Shown: positions 26,389 through 35,770 of the stretch, piece after piece
How the letters are laid out: each line of letters opens with the position of its first letter
Position numbering within the stretch: position 1 is the stretch's first letter
Assembly (NCBI GenBank): GCA_020250175.1
Contig: JADCEN010000022.1
Span: forward strand, 1-64,000
Source of the DNA: Rhodobacter sp.
GTDB taxonomy: Bacteria > Pseudomonadota > Alphaproteobacteria > Rhodobacterales > Rhodobacteraceae
DNA: 64,000 nt
Direction of reading: 5' to 3'
Notes under the pieces: model-generated
What the model was told of the DNA's origin: nothing
The model's input: the letters and a program-made list of their open reading frames with translations, nothing else
Databases searched by the model: none
Made by a program: the position numbers and the translations under genes

Positions 26389-27137
26389 TCCATCGCCTCA
26401 AGGACCGGAAGGTTGGTATCGGCGGCGGTGCCCATATAGGCGTGCCGCACCCTTTCGCTGGCCCGGATGGTTGCGGGATCGCCGGCTTCGATGACAATGC
26501 CGCTGTCCAGCACCACGACATGGTGACACAGGTCCAGCACCAGGCCGACATTATGTTCGATCAGCAAGACCCCGCAGCCCATCGTGCCTGCGATGCGGCG
26601 GATCAGGGCAGACAGGTCCCGGGCCTCGGCCGCACTCATCCCGGCGGCGGGTTCGTCCAGCAGCACGAAAGCGGGGTTGCCCATCAGCGCGCGGCCGATC
26701 GCCACCCTGCGTTCGTCCGTATAGGGCAGCGCCCCTGCGATCCGGTTCGCCAGGGGCGCGATGCCGACCCAGTCCAGCATGGCCTCGGCCCTGGCGATGG
26801 CGGCGGCGCGGGAAAGGCCAAGGCCGACCCCCGTCACCTCCAGATTGTCGATCACCGCCAGATCGCGGAACAGCCGCCCGCCCTGAAAGGTCCGGGCGAC
26901 GCCACGGCGGCGCAACTCATGCGGTTTCAGGCCGGTCAGGTCTTGTCCGTCCAGACGGACAGAGCCGGAGGTTGCGGGTTGAAACCCGGTCATCACGTTG
27001 ACAAGCGTGGTCTTCCCGGCCCCGTTCGGGCCGATCAGCCCGACGATCTGGCCGGAAGTCACCTTCAGGTCCACCTCTGACAGGGCGCGCAGCCCTGCGA
27101 AGGCAACCGATATCCTGTCAGCGCTCAGATCGCTCAT
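26385..27137 (-). CDS. branched-chain amino acid-type ABC transporter ATPase (LivG-like)
   Basis: 250 residues. Walker A is GPNGAGKTTLVNVMTG, the Q-loop is ARTFQGGRLFRDL, Walker B is FVLLDEPAAGMSA and the H-loop is VLLIEHNVGLVLDL. The signature motif is unusual: ALPYTDERRVAIGRAL in place of LSYG-x-QRR, with the glycine and glutamine replaced. The C-terminal extension of about 15 residues past the usual end of LivG is normal. It overlaps hyuA by 4 nt. Confidence 0.9.
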   Translation of the reverse strand: MSDLSADRISVAFAGLRALSEVDLKVTSGQIVGLIGPNGAGKTTLVNVMTGFQPATSGSVRLDGQDLTGLKPHELRRRGVARTFQGGRLFRDLAVIDNLEVTGVGLGLSRAAAIARAEAMLDWVGIAPLANRIAGALPYTDERRVAIGRALMGNPAFVLLDEPAAGMSAAEARDLSALIRRIAGTMGCGVLLIEHNVGLVLDLCHHVVVLDSGIVIEAGDPATIRASERVRHAYMGTAADTNLPVLEAME

Positions 27138-29227
27138 GTCGCCCCTTTCTTGCGGTCGCGGGTAATCAGATAAGAGCCGCTTGCATGAAGCCGCGCCGTC
27201 CAGCCCGGTTCAAGCACGATGGTCGTGGTGACTTCCTCGATCACGGCAGGCCCCTTGATCAAGGCCCCGACACCCAGGGGGGTGCCGTCATAAATCGGGG
27301 TCCGCATCCGTTTGCCATCGGCGCTGAACACCGCATCGCGGTGGCCTTTCAGCGCCTTCAGCGCCGTGGCACCCTTGCCGATGGTCATGCGCCCCGGCTT
27401 GTCCACGATGCCGTAAACCGTGCTTTCGATGTTCACCACTTCGACCACCGACTGCGGTTCGGCATAGGTGTAGAGTTCCTTGTGCCGCTTGTGGAAGGCA
27501 CCCGTGATCTTCGCAACCGACTTGGCATCCACCTTGAAGGTGCCGATCTCGACCGTGCATTCGTGGACTTGCCCGACATAACGCATGTCAAGGCTGCGTC
27601 TGGTGACAATGTCTTTGGCCTTGAAGCCATCGGTCTTCAGATGCGCCGTGCCCTGCGCCTCGATCTGGTTGAACAGCGCGTCGATCCGGGAAAAGGCCGC
27701 GTCATTGTCCAGCCGCACAGGTGCGGTGGCCATGTAGTTGTACTTCACGTCAGAAATGATCTGACCAAAGGCACACAGCCCCGAAGCCAGTTTCGGCAAG
27801 ACGATGGTGTTGATGCCCATGGCATCGGCCAGCGCGGTGATATGGGCCGCCGTCGCCCCGCCTGCACCCACCAGCACAAAGTCGCGCGGGTCATAGCCGC
27901 GTTCAACGGTGACGCGGCGGATGCCGTTGACCATGTTGGCGTTGACGATGGTGAACATGCCATAGGCGGCGCGTTCGACGCTCATCTTCAGGGGGTCGGC
28001 GAGGTTGGTCTTGATGGCGTCGTGGGCCTTTTGATGGTCCAGCGGCAGCCGCCCGCCAACCAGACCATCGGGGTTGAGATACCCCAACACAAGACTGGCG
28101 TCCGACACCGTGGGCAGCTTGCCGCCCTGGCCATAGCAGGCAGGCCCCGGATCGGACCCGGCCGATTGCGGTCCCACCTGCAGCAGGCCCATCTCGTCGA
28201 TCCAGCCGATGGAACCGCCGCCCGCACCCAGGGTTTCCACCTGAATCATCGGCACCCCGATGCGGTAGCGCAGAAAGTCGATATTCTTGTTGATGTTGGT
28301 AGACCCGTCCCTGGTCAGCGTGATGTCAAAAGACGTGCCGCCCATATCCAGGGTGATGACGTTGCCGTAACCGAAGGGCGCGCAGACAAATTGCCCTGCC
28401 GCAGGGGCAGAGGCAGGCCCCGAATTGATGGCATAGACCGAGCGGTCCGTCATGGCCTGCCCGATCGCAAGCCCGCCGTTCGACTGGAAATAGCGCACCG
28501 GCTGTCTTGCCCCGAGGCTGCGGAAATAGCTGTCCACCGCCGCGACATAGCGCTTCATGATCGGTGCCAGATAGGCGTTCACCACCGCCGTCGAGGTGCG
28601 GGTGTATTCGCGGACCTGCGGGTAAAGCGCGGACCCCAGCGTCAGGATCACCCCCGGCATCATCTCGCGCACGATGGCAGCGGCGCGGACCTCGTGTTCG
28701 GGATGCAGCACCGACCAGACAAAGCTGATCGCCACGCTTTCCACGCCTTCGGCCTTGAACACCTCGCAAGCCGCGCGGACGTCGGCTTCGTTCAAGGGCT
28801 CGCGGATTGAGCCGTCCGAAAGGATCCGCTCGCGGATGCCCCGGCGCAGATAGCGCGGCACCAGCATGGTGGCGGGCGGGTATTCGGGGTCATAACGGTA
28901 GCCATCTTCCTTGTGGCCCAGGCGGATCTCAAGGCTGTCTTCATGGCCCGCAGTGCAGATCAGGCCGGTCTTGGCCCCCCTGTGGGTGATCAGCGCGTTC
29001 AGCCCCACCGTCGTGCCGTTAATGCACAGATCGCAGTTCGACACCACATGTTCAGCCGGAACGCCCAGGTCTTCCGAGATGAGTTGAAGGCCGTTCCGGA
29101 TCGCCAGCGTCGGGTCTTGCGGGGTGGACAGGGCCTTGAACAGCCGCACCTGACCGGTTCTGTCGGCCAACACGAAATCAGTAAAGGTTCCGCCAGCGTC
29201 AATGCCAAGTCGATACTCGGATTTCAT
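27134..29227 (-). CDS. hydantoinase/oxoprolinase family protein, subunit A (HyuA)
   Basis: 697 residues. The N-terminal ASKHA-type ATP-binding fold has YRLGIDAGGTFTDFVLAD, CINGTTVGLNALITHRGAKT, a central LDMGGTSFDITLTRDG and the closing LVGAGGATAAHI. The family includes N-methylhydantoinase A, acetone/acetophenone carboxylase and 5-oxoprolinase N-terminal halves. All use ATP to phosphorylate the amide or ketone oxygen of the substrate. It works with HyuB, whose stop lies 12 nt upstream. Substrate inferred from the PxpABC genes nearby: a cyclic amide. Confidence 0.92.
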   Translation of the reverse strand: MKSEYRLGIDAGGTFTDFVLADRTGQVRLFKALSTPQDPTLAIRNGLQLISEDLGVPAEHVVSNCDLCINGTTVGLNALITHRGAKTGLICTAGHEDSLEIRLGHKEDGYRYDPEYPPATMLVPRYLRRGIRERILSDGSIREPLNEADVRAACEVFKAEGVESVAISFVWSVLHPEHEVRAAAIVREMMPGVILTLGSALYPQVREYTRTSTAVVNAYLAPIMKRYVAAVDSYFRSLGARQPVRYFQSNGGLAIGQAMTDRSVYAINSGPASAPAAGQFVCAPFGYGNVITLDMGGTSFDITLTRDGSTNINKNIDFLRYRIGVPMIQVETLGAGGGSIGWIDEMGLLQVGPQSAGSDPGPACYGQGGKLPTVSDASLVLGYLNPDGLVGGRLPLDHQKAHDAIKTNLADPLKMSVERAAYGMFTIVNANMVNGIRRVTVERGYDPRDFVLVGAGGATAAHITALADAMGINTIVLPKLASGLCAFGQIISDVKYNYMATAPVRLDNDAAFSRIDALFNQIEAQGTAHLKTDGFKAKDIVTRRSLDMRYVGQVHECTVEIGTFKVDAKSVAKITGAFHKRHKELYTYAEPQSVVEVVNIESTVYGIVDKPGRMTIGKGATALKALKGHRDAVFSADGKRMRTPIYDGTPLGVGALIKGPAVIEEVTTTIVLEPGWTARLHASGSYLITRDRKKGAT

Positions 29228-29239
29228 CCCACGTCCCCC

Positions 29240-31021
29240 TTATTTCGCGGCCAGGGCGCGTTTGGCGCGCAGGGCGGATGTTGCTGCGATATCCACGTCC
29301 AGCGTAGCCGGGTCCTTGATGATGACGCCGTAATCCTCTTTTGCCCCCTTGATCGAAACCAGCCCGTTCTTCACATCCCAGACGACCTTTTCCACCGACC
29401 GCTCCATCGGGTTGCCATAGCCGCCGCCGCCGGGGTTCATGTTGGTGATCCGATCGCCGGGCTTGATGACCTTGATCACGTTCTCGCGGATCGTCTCGGA
29501 ATGGCTGCCTTCGACCAGTTCCAGACGGCCCACCTTGGTGTCGGTCATCGTGCTGAAAGCCCCTGCGGCCCCCACTGCGGGAATGCGGCGGCCTTCGCCG
29601 AAGGTGATGAAGGTCATGTCGTCGTTCAGCGGCTCCACCTCCCAGGCGGTGCCGGAACCGCCGCGGAATTTGCCCGCACCCCCGCTGTCGGTCATCAGCG
29701 AATAGCGGTGGATGATGATGGGATAGGAATACTCCAGCAGTTCCACATCGCCGCTAGTCAGCGCACCAAAGCAGCACTCCGGCCCGCAGGCGTGCCAACC
29801 GTCCTGGCTGGGCGTGGCCCCCGCGCCGCTGATGATGGTGGCCAGCACCATCGTCACATATTCCTCGTCGTGGCGTTTGTCCCATCCGGCGATGTTCAGC
29901 CCGTTGGCATGGCCCCAGCTTGCCGAAACCTTGGACGGCACCGCCTTTTCAAAGGCCAACCGCACGGCATCGGTCAGTGTTTCCATTGGCGTTGTGGTGC
30001 AGTTCATGTGCGGCGCGGGTTCAGCCGCATTGCAGATCGTGCCCTTCGGCCCCATGTCCACGCTGACGCAGCGATAAAGCCCCTCGTTATACGGCGGGGG
30101 CAGTTGGGCAAACATCATCAGGCCCAGATAGACGCCGGAATAGCTGTTCCCTTCATAGCTGTTGATGAAATAGGGGATCTGCGGCGGCGACGAGATTTCG
30201 ATATGGCAATTGTCACCGCTGATGGTGACCTTTGCCCTGATCTCGAAATCGCCAAAGCCGTGGCCCGCGTCTTCCAGAATGGCGCTGCCCTCATAGGTGC
30301 CGTCGGGCACTGTGGCGATCAGCCCGCGCATCTGCCGTTCGGCCATATCCAGCAAAGTTGCGATGCAGGCATCAACGGTCTCTTCGCCATATTTCTCCAG
30401 CATGGCGATCAGGGCGCGTTCGCCAACCTGACAGGCCCCGATCAGCGCGTTGAAATCACCCTCCTGGTCACGGCGGGCGCGCATGTTGGTGAGGATGAAG
30501 TTCAAGACATCCTTGCGTGGCGTCCCCCGGTCCCAGACCTTGACGGGCGGAATGCGCAGGCATTCGGCGTAGATTTCCCTTGCGTTGGGGTTATAGCCCG
30601 CAGGCACCGGGCCGCCGATATCCGTGAGGTGGCCCTTGCAGACCGTCCAGTATTTCAGGCGACCTTTCCAGAACACCGGTTTGTAAAAACAGGTGTCGAT
30701 GGCATGGCTGCCGCCCCAGGCCGGATCATTGTGGATCAGAAGATCGCCCTCGTGGATATCGCCCCCGAAATATCCCGCCACCACCTTCATCGCCGGGATC
30801 AGGGACCCAAGGTGAATGGGAATGTCCTGCCCCTGCAGGATCATCTCGGGCGTGGCGTTGAACAGCGCGGTTGAATAGTCATGCGCCAGGTTGAACACGC
30901 TCGAGCGTGCGGTCTTCTCCAGCGACAGTGTCATTTCGCGCTGGGTTGTCTCAAGGATGCCGCGTATCACCGACAGGGTGATGGGGTCGACCTCGATCTT
31001 CTTTGCTGTCTTCCTGGCCAC
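29240..31021 (-). CDS. hydantoinase/oxoprolinase family protein, subunit B (HyuB)
   Basis: 593 residues. The family start is DPITLSVIRGILETTQREM. LLIHNDPAWGGSHAIDTCFY, VCKGHLTDIGGPVPAGYN and the glycine-rich GGAGKFRGGSGTAWEVEP and MNPGGGGYGNPMER are conserved elements of the B subunit. It forms the heteromeric ATP-dependent amidohydrolase or carboxylase with HyuA. It is the first gene of the leftward operon hyuB-hyuA-livG-livF-livH-livM-livK. An AraC-like gene starts 255 bp upstream in the opposite direction. Confidence 0.92.
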   Translation of the reverse strand: MARKTAKKIEVDPITLSVIRGILETTQREMTLSLEKTARSSVFNLAHDYSTALFNATPEMILQGQDIPIHLGSLIPAMKVVAGYFGGDIHEGDLLIHNDPAWGGSHAIDTCFYKPVFWKGRLKYWTVCKGHLTDIGGPVPAGYNPNAREIYAECLRIPPVKVWDRGTPRKDVLNFILTNMRARRDQEGDFNALIGACQVGERALIAMLEKYGEETVDACIATLLDMAERQMRGLIATVPDGTYEGSAILEDAGHGFGDFEIRAKVTISGDNCHIEISSPPQIPYFINSYEGNSYSGVYLGLMMFAQLPPPYNEGLYRCVSVDMGPKGTICNAAEPAPHMNCTTTPMETLTDAVRLAFEKAVPSKVSASWGHANGLNIAGWDKRHDEEYVTMVLATIISGAGATPSQDGWHACGPECCFGALTSGDVELLEYSYPIIIHRYSLMTDSGGAGKFRGGSGTAWEVEPLNDDMTFITFGEGRRIPAVGAAGAFSTMTDTKVGRLELVEGSHSETIRENVIKVIKPGDRITNMNPGGGGYGNPMERSVEKVVWDVKNGLVSIKGAKEDYGVIIKDPATLDVDIAATSALRAKRALAAK

Positions 31022-31275
31022 TACGATGCCCTCCGGTAAGGGCCGCGCAAAAGGGTGCCGCCCGGGCCAGTCACCCGTGCGAATCGATGCTTTTCCCTGT
31101 CACGCGGCGTCTGTTGCGCCTTCATGCCGTGAACTGCGGCGGCGGTTCTGCCCGGCCGTCTTTGCCGGTGGTGCGCTGGCTTTTGTCTGTCCGTGCAGAC
31201 GGCGCTGCGGACGTGATCTGCCGCTTTACAGAAAAGCCCCGCCATGGCCTGACAAGCAGAACTGGTGTTCCCGCG

Positions 31276-32373
31276 ATGACGTCGATGATCAGGACGCGCG
31301 GGGTTGATGTGACCGGGCGCAGCCGCCATTGGCCCGAAACCATCGCCCGCATCTCTTTCCCGCTGGACTTGGCTTTCCGGCACCGCAAGCCTTTTGACGG
31401 CCAGTTGCGCATCTGGAATGCGGGCGTTGGATCGCTGTCGCCACTGACTTCGGACGCGCTGATCTGCCGCCGCCTGCCCAGGCATGTCCACGAGCCGGGG
31501 CCAGAGAAGTTCCCGGTCACCCTGACCACCGGATCGGAGCCGCGCTTTGTCCAGGGCGGCAAGGAAGTGCGGGCCAAGCCTTGCGCCTTCTTCAGCGGGC
31601 ACAGCCATGATCCCCCTGGGTCCAATCCCGCAGAGCCGGCCGATCTGGGGGCGATGACGCAGTCTTGGGACATGCCGGGTGGCCGCATCCATGCGCCGGA
31701 CCGCTTTTGCAGCCGTCAGTTTGATCCCACCAACGGTGCCAGCGGGCTTTTCGTTGACATGGTCCACCTGATCCCGGTGCGCCAGGACAGCATGACCGAC
31801 AAGACCCGCAAGGTCTTCGGGCGGCAGTTGGCCGACTTGCCGGCTTTGGCAATCCGGTCGGACGAACGGGTGCTGGCCGCAGGCAATCCGAAAGGGCGCA
31901 GCGCCCATCTGGCGCGGATCGAAAGCTTTGTGCACCGCCATATCGACGACCCCGATCCGCGCCCGGACGAGATGGCGCAAGGCTGCGGCCTTTCTCTGCG
32001 CTGTCCGCAAGGGTTGTTGCGCAACACCAGGATGACGCCCGGCCAGGGGATACGCGACACGCGGTTGCAGGCCGCGATGTGGGATATGAAAAAGCCCGCC
32101 GACCGCCGTGCAGTCGGCAAGATCGCCTGCGCGCGGGGGTTTACCCTTCGGGCACCGTTTTCCCGTGCCTTTCGCGCCCGGTTCGGGGTGACCCCGGAAA
32201 AGGTGCGCGGCAAGGCCCAAGGGGCTGCTCATCGTCGCGGTTCCCGCGCTTTTCGCGGGGGCGCGAAAAGAAGCGTGACGCCGACGAAAGGCGAACCCGG
32301 CCATCACCGCCCCAAATGCGCCCGCAATCGCGCCAGGGCCGCTTGCCGGTCGGCCCGCGCGGCCAGCGCCTGA
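31276..32373 (+). CDS. AraC-family transcriptional regulator, possibly degenerate
   Basis: The frame gives about 365 residues from ATG 31276. The N-terminal half resembles the AraC-binding-like domain 2 (PETIARISFPLDLAFRHR, FPVTLTTGSEPRF). The C-terminal AraC HTH spans about 215-320 (HLARIESFVHRHIDDPDPRP, IACARGFTLRAPFSRAFRAR, FGVTP). The second helix region is poorly conserved (CGLSLRCPQGLLRN). After FGVTPEKVR the frame runs on 60 codons into the 3' end of the converging pxpC gene, so the true stop may be lost. It lies between hyuB and pxpC and is a natural local regulator. Confidence 0.65.
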   Translation: MTSMIRTRGVDVTGRSRHWPETIARISFPLDLAFRHRKPFDGQLRIWNAGVGSLSPLTSDALICRRLPRHVHEPGPEKFPVTLTTGSEPRFVQGGKEVRAKPCAFFSGHSHDPPGSNPAEPADLGAMTQSWDMPGGRIHAPDRFCSRQFDPTNGASGLFVDMVHLIPVRQDSMTDKTRKVFGRQLADLPALAIRSDERVLAAGNPKGRSAHLARIESFVHRHIDDPDPRPDEMAQGCGLSLRCPQGLLRNTRMTPGQGIRDTRLQAAMWDMKKPADRRAVGKIACARGFTLRAPFSRAFRARFGVTPEKVRGKAQGAAHRRGSRAFRGGAKRSVTPTKGEPGHHRPKCARNRARAACRSARAASA

Positions 32374-33278
32374 TCCATCGACACTTCGACAAAGCGGGCA
32401 GGCGAATGCGGTTGCAACTGTCCGATCAGGTCCATATCGGCGCTGATGACGCAGCCCAGCATCATATAGCCGCCGCCCGACACCGCATCGCGGTGCAGTA
32501 CGATGGGTTCTGTGCCGCCCGGTACCTGAATGGAGCCATAGGGATAGCAGGCATCGACGATGTTTGAGGGGTTCGATCCCGCACCGAACGGCGGCTCGCG
32601 CGGTACAAAATCCAGCACGGTGCCCCCCTTGAAGCGGTAGCCGATGCGATCAGCCTCGGGCGCGACCTTCCAGGTGTCGGCGAAGAACTGCTTTCCCGCC
32701 GCTGCCGTGATGCGGTGCCAGTACAGCCCCGGCAGCATGCGCAATTCGGCAGGGCTGCCGGGCATCCGGCGCAGACCGGCCGGAATTGCCCCTTTGCCAG
32801 CCGCGCCTGCGCCTGCGCCCAAAGGCAGGCTGTCGCCCGCCTTCAGCGCACGGCCCTCATGGCCGCCCAAAGCCCCCAGCGTATAGGTGGACCGCGAGCC
32901 AAGCTTGACCGGCACATCAATGCCGCCCGAAACCGCGATGTATACCCGCGCCCCGGATCTGAGGTATCCAAAGCTCAGACGGTCGCCCGCCTTGACCGGA
33001 AAGGCTTCCCAGGTGCCGCGCCCGTCCCCGTTCAGCCTGGGCGGCAGATCGCCGCCGGTGACAGCGACGGTGGCGGCGGCGGTAAACTCCAGCTCCGGCC
33101 CAAGAAACACCGCTTCCAGAACCGCGGCAGCTTCGTCGTTTCCGACCAGCATGTTGGCGGCGCGCAGGGCAAAACGGTCCATCCCGCCGGAGACCGGAAT
33201 GCCAAGGTGATAGTATCCGGGGCGGCCAAGGTCCTGCACCGTGGTGGACAGACCGGAAGAGATGACATTAACGGCCAT
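32304..33278 (-). CDS. pxpC: 5-oxoprolinase subunit C / biotin-dependent carboxyltransferase family (PxpC, KipA)
   Basis: 324 residues. The family start NVISSGLSTTVQDLGRPGYY and GIPVSGGMDRFALRAANMLV are clear, as are LGAL-GGHEGRALKAGDSL and GYRFKGGTVLDF. PxpBC of E. coli and Bacillus opens 5-oxoproline with ATP. The same fold is the carboxyltransferase of urea carboxylase, and here a biotin carboxylase and carrier are in the operon. It overlaps pxpB by 11 nt and converges with the AraC-like gene, with a 70-nt overlap of frames. Confidence 0.9.
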   Translation of the reverse strand: MAVNVISSGLSTTVQDLGRPGYYHLGIPVSGGMDRFALRAANMLVGNDEAAAVLEAVFLGPELEFTAAATVAVTGGDLPPRLNGDGRGTWEAFPVKAGDRLSFGYLRSGARVYIAVSGGIDVPVKLGSRSTYTLGALGGHEGRALKAGDSLPLGAGAGAAGKGAIPAGLRRMPGSPAELRMLPGLYWHRITAAAGKQFFADTWKVAPEADRIGYRFKGGTVLDFVPREPPFGAGSNPSNIVDACYPYGSIQVPGGTEPIVLHRDAVSGGGYMMLGCVISADMDLIGQLQPHSPARFVEVSMDQALAARADRQAALARLRAHLGR

Positions 33279-34143
33279 TCAAAGCCTCCATCAGCTTGGC
33301 ATTGGTGCCCGCCATGTCCCTGTTGAACGCAGAAAGGCTGAAGGTCGAGGGGCGGATCACCGGCTCGTAGCGATTGGCATCCACCGCCTCAATCGCCGCA
33401 TCGTATTCATCGCGCGTCACCGGCTTCCACTTGACGATATCGCCGGGCCTGAAGAGGCACATCTCGTCTTGCAGATAGCTGACCTTCTGGGTCGGGTCAT
33501 AGATCGGCATCGGGGTGACGCCGAACATCTGATAGCCTCCCGCGCCGCGCACCGAGTAGATGCAGGAAAAGCAGCCGCCGTGGCCGATGGTCAGTTTCGG
33601 CGTGTCGGTGCGCGGGCGCAGGTACTTCGGCACCTGCAGTTGACGCTTGCGCTCAACCATCTGGTACAGGAACGGCAGCCCCGCCACGAACCCCACCATC
33701 GACACGAACCAGGGCTGGCTGGAATGGGCCTTTATGAAATCTTCGACCCCGCCAAGACCGTTCACTTCGGCGGCATATTCCAGATCGGTGGCATTGGGGT
33801 TCTGGTGGCGCTCGCGAAAGCGCATCAGGGTCTCGTGCGTCCAGGGGTCCTGATAAAGCACCGGAACTTCCATGATCCGGGTTTGCAGCGTGCCGTCTGA
33901 TTCCGACGCCGCCCCTTCCATGGATTGCAGTTCCTTCAGCAGATCGCCGGCCTTGATGCGGTCCGGATCGAACTTGATCTGAAAGCTGGCATTGGCCGGG
34001 CAAATTTCGGTAACGCCCTTGATTCCCGCCGCCTTGACGGCATTGGTCATCGAAAGCGAGGTGAAAAAGGCCTCAAGCGACATCTCTTCGCTGACTTCCG
34101 CAAAGATGTGCTCGTCGCCCCCGAAGGAAAAGCGGATCGACAT
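33268..34143 (-). CDS. pxpB: 5-oxoprolinase subunit B family protein (PxpB, KipI)
   Basis: 291 residues, somewhat longer than typical PxpB because of an N-terminal extension of about 60 residues. Family landmarks are GLGGVEDFIKAHSSQPWFVS, GFVAGLPFLYQMVERKRQLQ and YSVRGAGGYQMFGVTPMPIY. It works with PxpC as the ATP-dependent lactam-opening or carboxyl-transfer heterodimer. 8 nt after the biotin carboxylase gene. Confidence 0.88.
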   Translation of the reverse strand: MSIRFSFGGDEHIFAEVSEEMSLEAFFTSLSMTNAVKAAGIKGVTEICPANASFQIKFDPDRIKAGDLLKELQSMEGAASESDGTLQTRIMEVPVLYQDPWTHETLMRFRERHQNPNATDLEYAAEVNGLGGVEDFIKAHSSQPWFVSMVGFVAGLPFLYQMVERKRQLQVPKYLRPRTDTPKLTIGHGGCFSCIYSVRGAGGYQMFGVTPMPIYDPTQKVSYLQDEMCLFRPGDIVKWKPVTRDEYDAAIEAVDANRYEPVIRPSTFSLSAFNRDMAGTNAKLMEALNGR

Positions 34144-34151
34144 GGTCCCTC

Positions 34152-35528
34152 CTATGGTTCCGGTTCCGGCACCAACCGGGCCGCGTGGGTTTCAAGCCAG
34201 CCTTCCAGCCAGCGGGTGTCAACCGCATTGGCCTGAACGGCGGGGTCGCCTGCCAAGGCCAGAAACAGCGGTTTGGTGGTGCGCAAGCCCTCGATGCGGG
34301 TTTCGGACAGGGCGCGGACAAGGCGGGTGATCGCCGCCTCGCGGGTTTCGGCGTGGACGACCAGCTTTGCCAGCAGCGAATCGTAGAACGGCGGCACGGT
34401 GTAGCCGGCGTAGAGCATCGACTCGAACCGCACGCCGGGGCCGCCGGGCACGCGCAGGGCAGTGACAGTGCCGGGGAAGGGGGCAAAATCACGGGACGGG
34501 TCTTCCGCGTTCAGGCGCACTTCGATGGCATGGCCGCGCACCGTGATGTCGGACTGACGCAGGCGCAGGGGTTCCCCCCCGGCAATGCGCAACATCTCGG
34601 CCACCAGATCGATGCCGGTGATCATCTCGGTCACCGGATGTTCCACCTGAATGCGGGTGTTCATCTCGATAAAGTAAAACTGGCCGGATTCGTCGTCAAA
34701 AAGGTATTCCACGGTTCCCGCGCCGGAATAACCCACCGCGCGGGCCAGCCGCACGGCGCTGGAGCACAGCTCATCCCGGACGCGGCCGGACAGGGCGCGG
34801 CTCGGGGCCTCTTCCCAGACCTTCTGACGGCGGCGCTGGAGCGAGCATTCGCGTTCAAAGCAATGCACGGCATCCCTGCCGTCACCCAGAACCTGCACTT
34901 CGATGTGACGGGCCCTGGCGATGACCTTTTCCATGTACAGCCCCCCGTCGCCAAAGGCGGCCAGCGCCTCGGCAGCGGCTTGCGGGAAGGCGGCTTCGAA
35001 CCCGGCCAGGTCATTTGCAATGCGGATGCCCCGGCCCCCACCGCCCGCCGCAGCCTTGATCATCACCGGAAACCCGGTGTCGATCAGGATATGGCGCGCG
35101 GCGTCAATATCGGCGACCCGGCCGATCGACCCCGGCACCACCGGAACTCCGGCGGCATGGGCGGCAGAGCGCGCGGCAACCTTGTCGCCCATGGTGCGGA
35201 TGGCGTCCCCCGACGGGCCGACAAACACCAACCCCGCTTCTGCACAGGCATCGGCAAAACCGGCGTTCTCGGCCAGGAAACCGTAACCGGGATGCACGGA
35301 ATCGCAGCCCGAATCGGTGGCAGCCTTCAGGATATTGGCGATGTTCAGATAGCTTTTCCTTGCCGCAGGCGGTCCGATATGCACCGCCTGGTCGGCAATC
35401 TGCACATGCAGACTTTCGCGGTCGGCATCCGAATAAACCGCCACAGTCGCAATCCCAAGGTCACGTGCCGCGCGGATCACCCGCACGGCAATTTCCCCCC
35501 GGTTTGCGACCAGAAGCTTCTTCAGCAT
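34152..35528 (-). CDS. biotin carboxylase (AccC-like) subunit
   Basis: 458 residues. The N-terminal KKLLVANRGEIAVRVIRAA is typical. The ATP-grasp domain has MIKAAAGGGGRGIRIAND and MEKVIARARHIEVQVLGDG, and the active-site region is EMNTRIQVEHPVTEMITGID. It carboxylates the biotin of the adjacent carrier with ATP and bicarbonate. Housekeeping accC normally sits next to accB, so this copy is operon-specific and probably serves the PxpBC-type carboxyltransferase pair. Confidence 0.92.
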   Translation of the reverse strand: MLKKLLVANRGEIAVRVIRAARDLGIATVAVYSDADRESLHVQIADQAVHIGPPAARKSYLNIANILKAATDSGCDSVHPGYGFLAENAGFADACAEAGLVFVGPSGDAIRTMGDKVAARSAAHAAGVPVVPGSIGRVADIDAARHILIDTGFPVMIKAAAGGGGRGIRIANDLAGFEAAFPQAAAEALAAFGDGGLYMEKVIARARHIEVQVLGDGRDAVHCFERECSLQRRRQKVWEEAPSRALSGRVRDELCSSAVRLARAVGYSGAGTVEYLFDDESGQFYFIEMNTRIQVEHPVTEMITGIDLVAEMLRIAGGEPLRLRQSDITVRGHAIEVRLNAEDPSRDFAPFPGTVTALRVPGGPGVRFESMLYAGYTVPPFYDSLLAKLVVHAETREAAITRLVRALSETRIEGLRTTKPLFLALAGDPAVQANAVDTRWLEGWLETHAARLVPEPEP

Positions 35529-35761
35529 CAGTCCACCTGCGCCAGAACCGCGCCTGCCATGACGGGCTCTTCGTTGTCGGCCTCAAAGCGGATGTTCCTG
35601 CCCGCCACCTCGGATTTCACCTCGTGAAAGGACTTCATCACCTCGATCAGCCCGATCACGTCGCCCACGGCAACGGCATCGCCATCGGCCTTGAATGGCG
35701 GCTTGTCGGGCGCAGAGGCGCGGTAGAAAGTGCCGGGAAGCGGCGAATGGATCTGGGGCAT
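35528..35761 (-). CDS. biotin carrier (biotinyl-domain) protein
   Basis: 77 residues, a minimal biotinyl domain: IHSPLPGTFYRASAPDKPPF, DVIGLIEVMKSFHEVKSE with the biotinylated Lys43 in EVMKS, and a closing AGAVLAQVD. It lacks the Pro/Ala-rich linker of AccB, so it is a stand-alone carrier for the neighbouring carboxylase. It overlaps the carboxylase start by one base and follows pxpA by 9 nt. Confidence 0.92.
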   Translation of the reverse strand: MPQIHSPLPGTFYRASAPDKPPFKADGDAVAVGDVIGLIEVMKSFHEVKSEVAGRNIRFEADNEEPVMAGAVLAQVD

Positions 35762-35770
35762 GGGAACCTC

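Noticed and set aside
28913-30874. Open frame of 653 codons on the plus strand
   Set aside because: It is antisense to hyuA and hyuB, has no family resemblance, and follows codon third-position bias of the opposite genes.
31003-31275. Longer N-terminus for the AraC-like gene
   Set aside because: The extra 91 residues are Arg/Pro-rich without domain resemblance and lie in the hyuB promoter region. The domain starts after 31276.
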